12,881 nucleotides of DNA. It comes from an uncultured Lachnospiraceae bacterium. GTDB taxonomy: Bacteria; Bacillota_A; Clostridia; Lachnospirales; Lachnospiraceae. Position 1 is the first letter of the stretch; each line of letters begins with the position of its first letter. Positions 11,405-12,881 of the stretch are shown piece by piece. The notes beneath the pieces were generated by a model, which was not told where the DNA came from, made no database searches, and was given only the letters and a program-made list of their open reading frames with translations. The stretch is from contig CAMWWS010000036.1 of NCBI GenBank assembly GCA_947178085.1, positions 1 through 12,881 on the forward strand, given 5' to 3'. The translations under genes and the position numbers were made by a program.

Positions 11405-12881
11405 TTACTGTGCATTGATATTCTCTACAATAGACATATTTTGCAAGCGTTTTGCAGGTTTCTTTACTGCAAAAAATGATGCAATAAAAACAATGCAGAT
11501 TATTAGTATAAGATGCATGAATGGAACACTCCATATATCACCCCAAAAATTTGTCACCATACTTGTATAGATAACCCAGTGCATGGGAATCCCCATGATA
11601 CAGCCCCAAATAATACCGCTGATTGCGTAAGTTCCTGCTTCGGCAATAATCATTCTTATAAGCTGCCGGCTGCTCATCCCTATCGCCCGCATTCCTCCAT
11701 ATTCTTTCATTTTTGCTGCAACCCCCATGCCAATCGTATTCATGATATGAAAAACAGTAATCGCAACAATAATGGAAAGGAAACCATAAACAAGAACAGC
11801 AAATGCCAAATACAATCTTCTTTGTTGCTGGACTTGCAAAAGTGTATCCGTGAATAATACACCGCCATCAGAAAAAATATTTTCTATTTTCGCCACATCC
11901 TCATTTGATGCATTATTCCGAAATTGAACATCAATAATCGTATAGCCTGCCTGCCCCGTTAATTTTGTGAATGTTTTTTCAGAGCAGAAAATCGTTTCCG
12001 TATTCTCTACCCTTGCTAAAGGGCTGTCAGACAAAATGCCGGCAACAAAAACTTCGTGTTCCTCATTGCCCACAAACAGCTTAACTTTATCTCCTGCATG
12101 AATATCCGCATTCTCCGTCTGCACAAACAGAACCTGATCTTCCTGTTGCATGACAGCATCTATTGAGCCGGAGATTAAAGAATCAGCCGCCCAGCGGAAT
12201 TGGTATTCTTCATAAGAAATGACATTTGCATTGTAGCTTTTTCCACTGCTTTCTGCCGGAACATCATAAGCAAACATACGCCCGTATGCCTTTTTCACCA
12301 TTTCGTTTTGACTTACCTGCGTAAACAATTCATGGTCAATAGAACAGGTATTTGTTTCGCTTACTATGGATAATTCCGGTGTCCATTCCGGTGGTGTAAA
12401 AGCATGTTCCATAAAATCAACAAGACAGGTAAATGTGAGGAATAATACGATGCAAACAGCAAATGCCCCTGTCATTAAAATATAATTCTTTTTTCTTGCC
12501 TTTGCATGGTGAATCCCTAACGCAGTTTCAATTTTAAATAAGCTGACGTTTGCCGCCTTGCGGAAAAAAACTGTCTGTCCGGCATTACCTGATACAGCAG
12601 TAAGTGGTGAAACTTTCGCCGCCCTTTTCGCCGGGGAACGGGCAGCAAGTAAAACAGTAAGCATCCCTAACAAAGTGCTGGTAACTATGCTGATCCAACT
12701 GACCCCCAAAAGCGGCATAGCCCCAAACCATTCCGGGCTTATCAACCTCATAAAAGCCGACAAAACCCAGATAATGAGAATGGAGATTACAAGACCTATC
12801 GGGATTGCTGTTTTGCACCAATATACCCCCTCAAAACGGACAAATCTCATAATCTGCTTTTTCGTTGCCCCCAGACACCGG
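11405..12881 (-). CDS. FtsX-type ABC transporter permease, partial (5' end missing)
   Basis: The frame is open from the contig edge (reading RCLGATKKQI before the Met at 12850) to TAA at 11405. Counted from that Met, membrane helices lie at about 15-36, 48-70 and 123-146. A soluble extracytoplasmic domain of about 195 residues follows (147-343), then helices at about 346-370, 404-424 and 444-462. KEYGGMRAIGMSSRQLIRMI after the fourth visible helix is the typical coupling region of FtsX permeases, and the edge sequence GATKKQI is the same region of the first FtsX repeat. The protein is therefore a double-FtsX permease of the peptide or antibiotic export type, lacking only its N-terminal part here. 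It would work with an ATPase encoded off the contig. The end KKPAKRLQNMSIVENINAQ is a natural terminus. Confidence 0.9.
   Translation of the reverse strand, partial: RCLGATKKQIMRFVRFEGVYWCKTAIPIGLVISILIIWVLSAFMRLISPEWFGAMPLLGVSWISIVTSTLLGMLTVLLAARSPAKRAAKVSPLTAVSGNAGQTVFFRKAANVSLFKIETALGIHHAKARKKNYILMTGAFAVCIVLFLTFTCLVDFMEHAFTPPEWTPELSIVSETNTCSIDHELFTQVSQNEMVKKAYGRMFAYDVPAESSGKSYNANVISYEEYQFRWAADSLISGSIDAVMQQEDQVLFVQTENADIHAGDKVKLFVGNEEHEVFVAGILSDSPLARVENTETIFCSEKTFTKLTGQAGYTIIDVQFRNNASNEDVAKIENIFSDGGVLFTDTLLQVQQQRRLYLAFAVLVYGFLSIIVAITVFHIMNTIGMGVAAKMKEYGGMRAIGMSSRQLIRMIIAEAGTYAISGIIWGCIMGIPMHWVIYTSMVTNFWGDIWSVPFMHLILIICIVFIASFFAVKKPAKRLQNMSIVENINAQ

Overview
The window looks like a contig end from a gut-type low-GC Firmicute, most likely a Lachnospiraceae-like Clostridium. 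The grounds are AT-rich codon use, strong GGAGG-type ribosome binding sites, the TnpV/TnpW and Tn916-type accessory proteins, a signal-less Cu/Zn superoxide dismutase, a SWIM/SNF2 helicase and a classical HrcA/CIRCE operator. No species can be named from sequence alone. The first 23 bases are almost certainly residual Nextera adapter, not genome.

Left part (1-5200): the N-terminal third of a SWIM-type SNF2 helicase (minus strand, cut by the contig end); a cytoplasmic-type Cu/Zn SOD that converges on and overlaps a low-molecular-weight protein tyrosine phosphatase; then a decayed stretch holding an AAA/DUF4143 ATPase pseudogene with a frameshift and an internal deletion, a small ORF and two structured inverted repeats. 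Next comes a 299-residue minus-strand regulator that joins an XRE helix-turn-helix to a domain resembling the cytoplasmic part of the flagellar export protein FlhA. Upstream of it lies a composite relic whose 5' end is TnpV.

Centre (5290-7390): a very AT-rich two-gene cassette encoding a ComEC-like metallo-beta-lactamase-fold protein and, overlapping it by 8 bases, a four-helix membrane protein. It has its own near-consensus sigma-A promoter and a perfect CIRCE operator at the transcription start. Terminator hairpins that share a 37-bp direct repeat (35/37 identical) stand on both sides. This is the strongest candidate for an undescribed system: a probably HrcA-controlled (heat or GroEL-titration responsive), mobile, insulated hydrolase/membrane-protein pair.

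Right part (7390-10270): remains of a Tn916/Tn1549-like conjugative element. They comprise an ORF8-like HTH protein overlapping an ORF7-like sigma factor, a SAM-dependent methyltransferase in the place where Tn916 carries tet(M), a dense inverted-repeat region that may be oriT, and a TnpW gene broken at an A8 run. The methyltransferase is preceded by a short leader ORF, an intrinsic terminator and a competing antiterminator pairing, which is the architecture of ribosome-dependent attenuation in resistance genes.

Far right (10264-12881): a GNAT acetyltransferase relic with a TGA at a probable Trp position and a truncated 3' end, an intact 197-residue protein of unknown function with some ADP-ribosyltransferase-like features, an in-frame 26-codon membrane-anchor-like tail after a stop, and the C-terminal part of an FtsX-type ABC transporter permease that runs off the contig.
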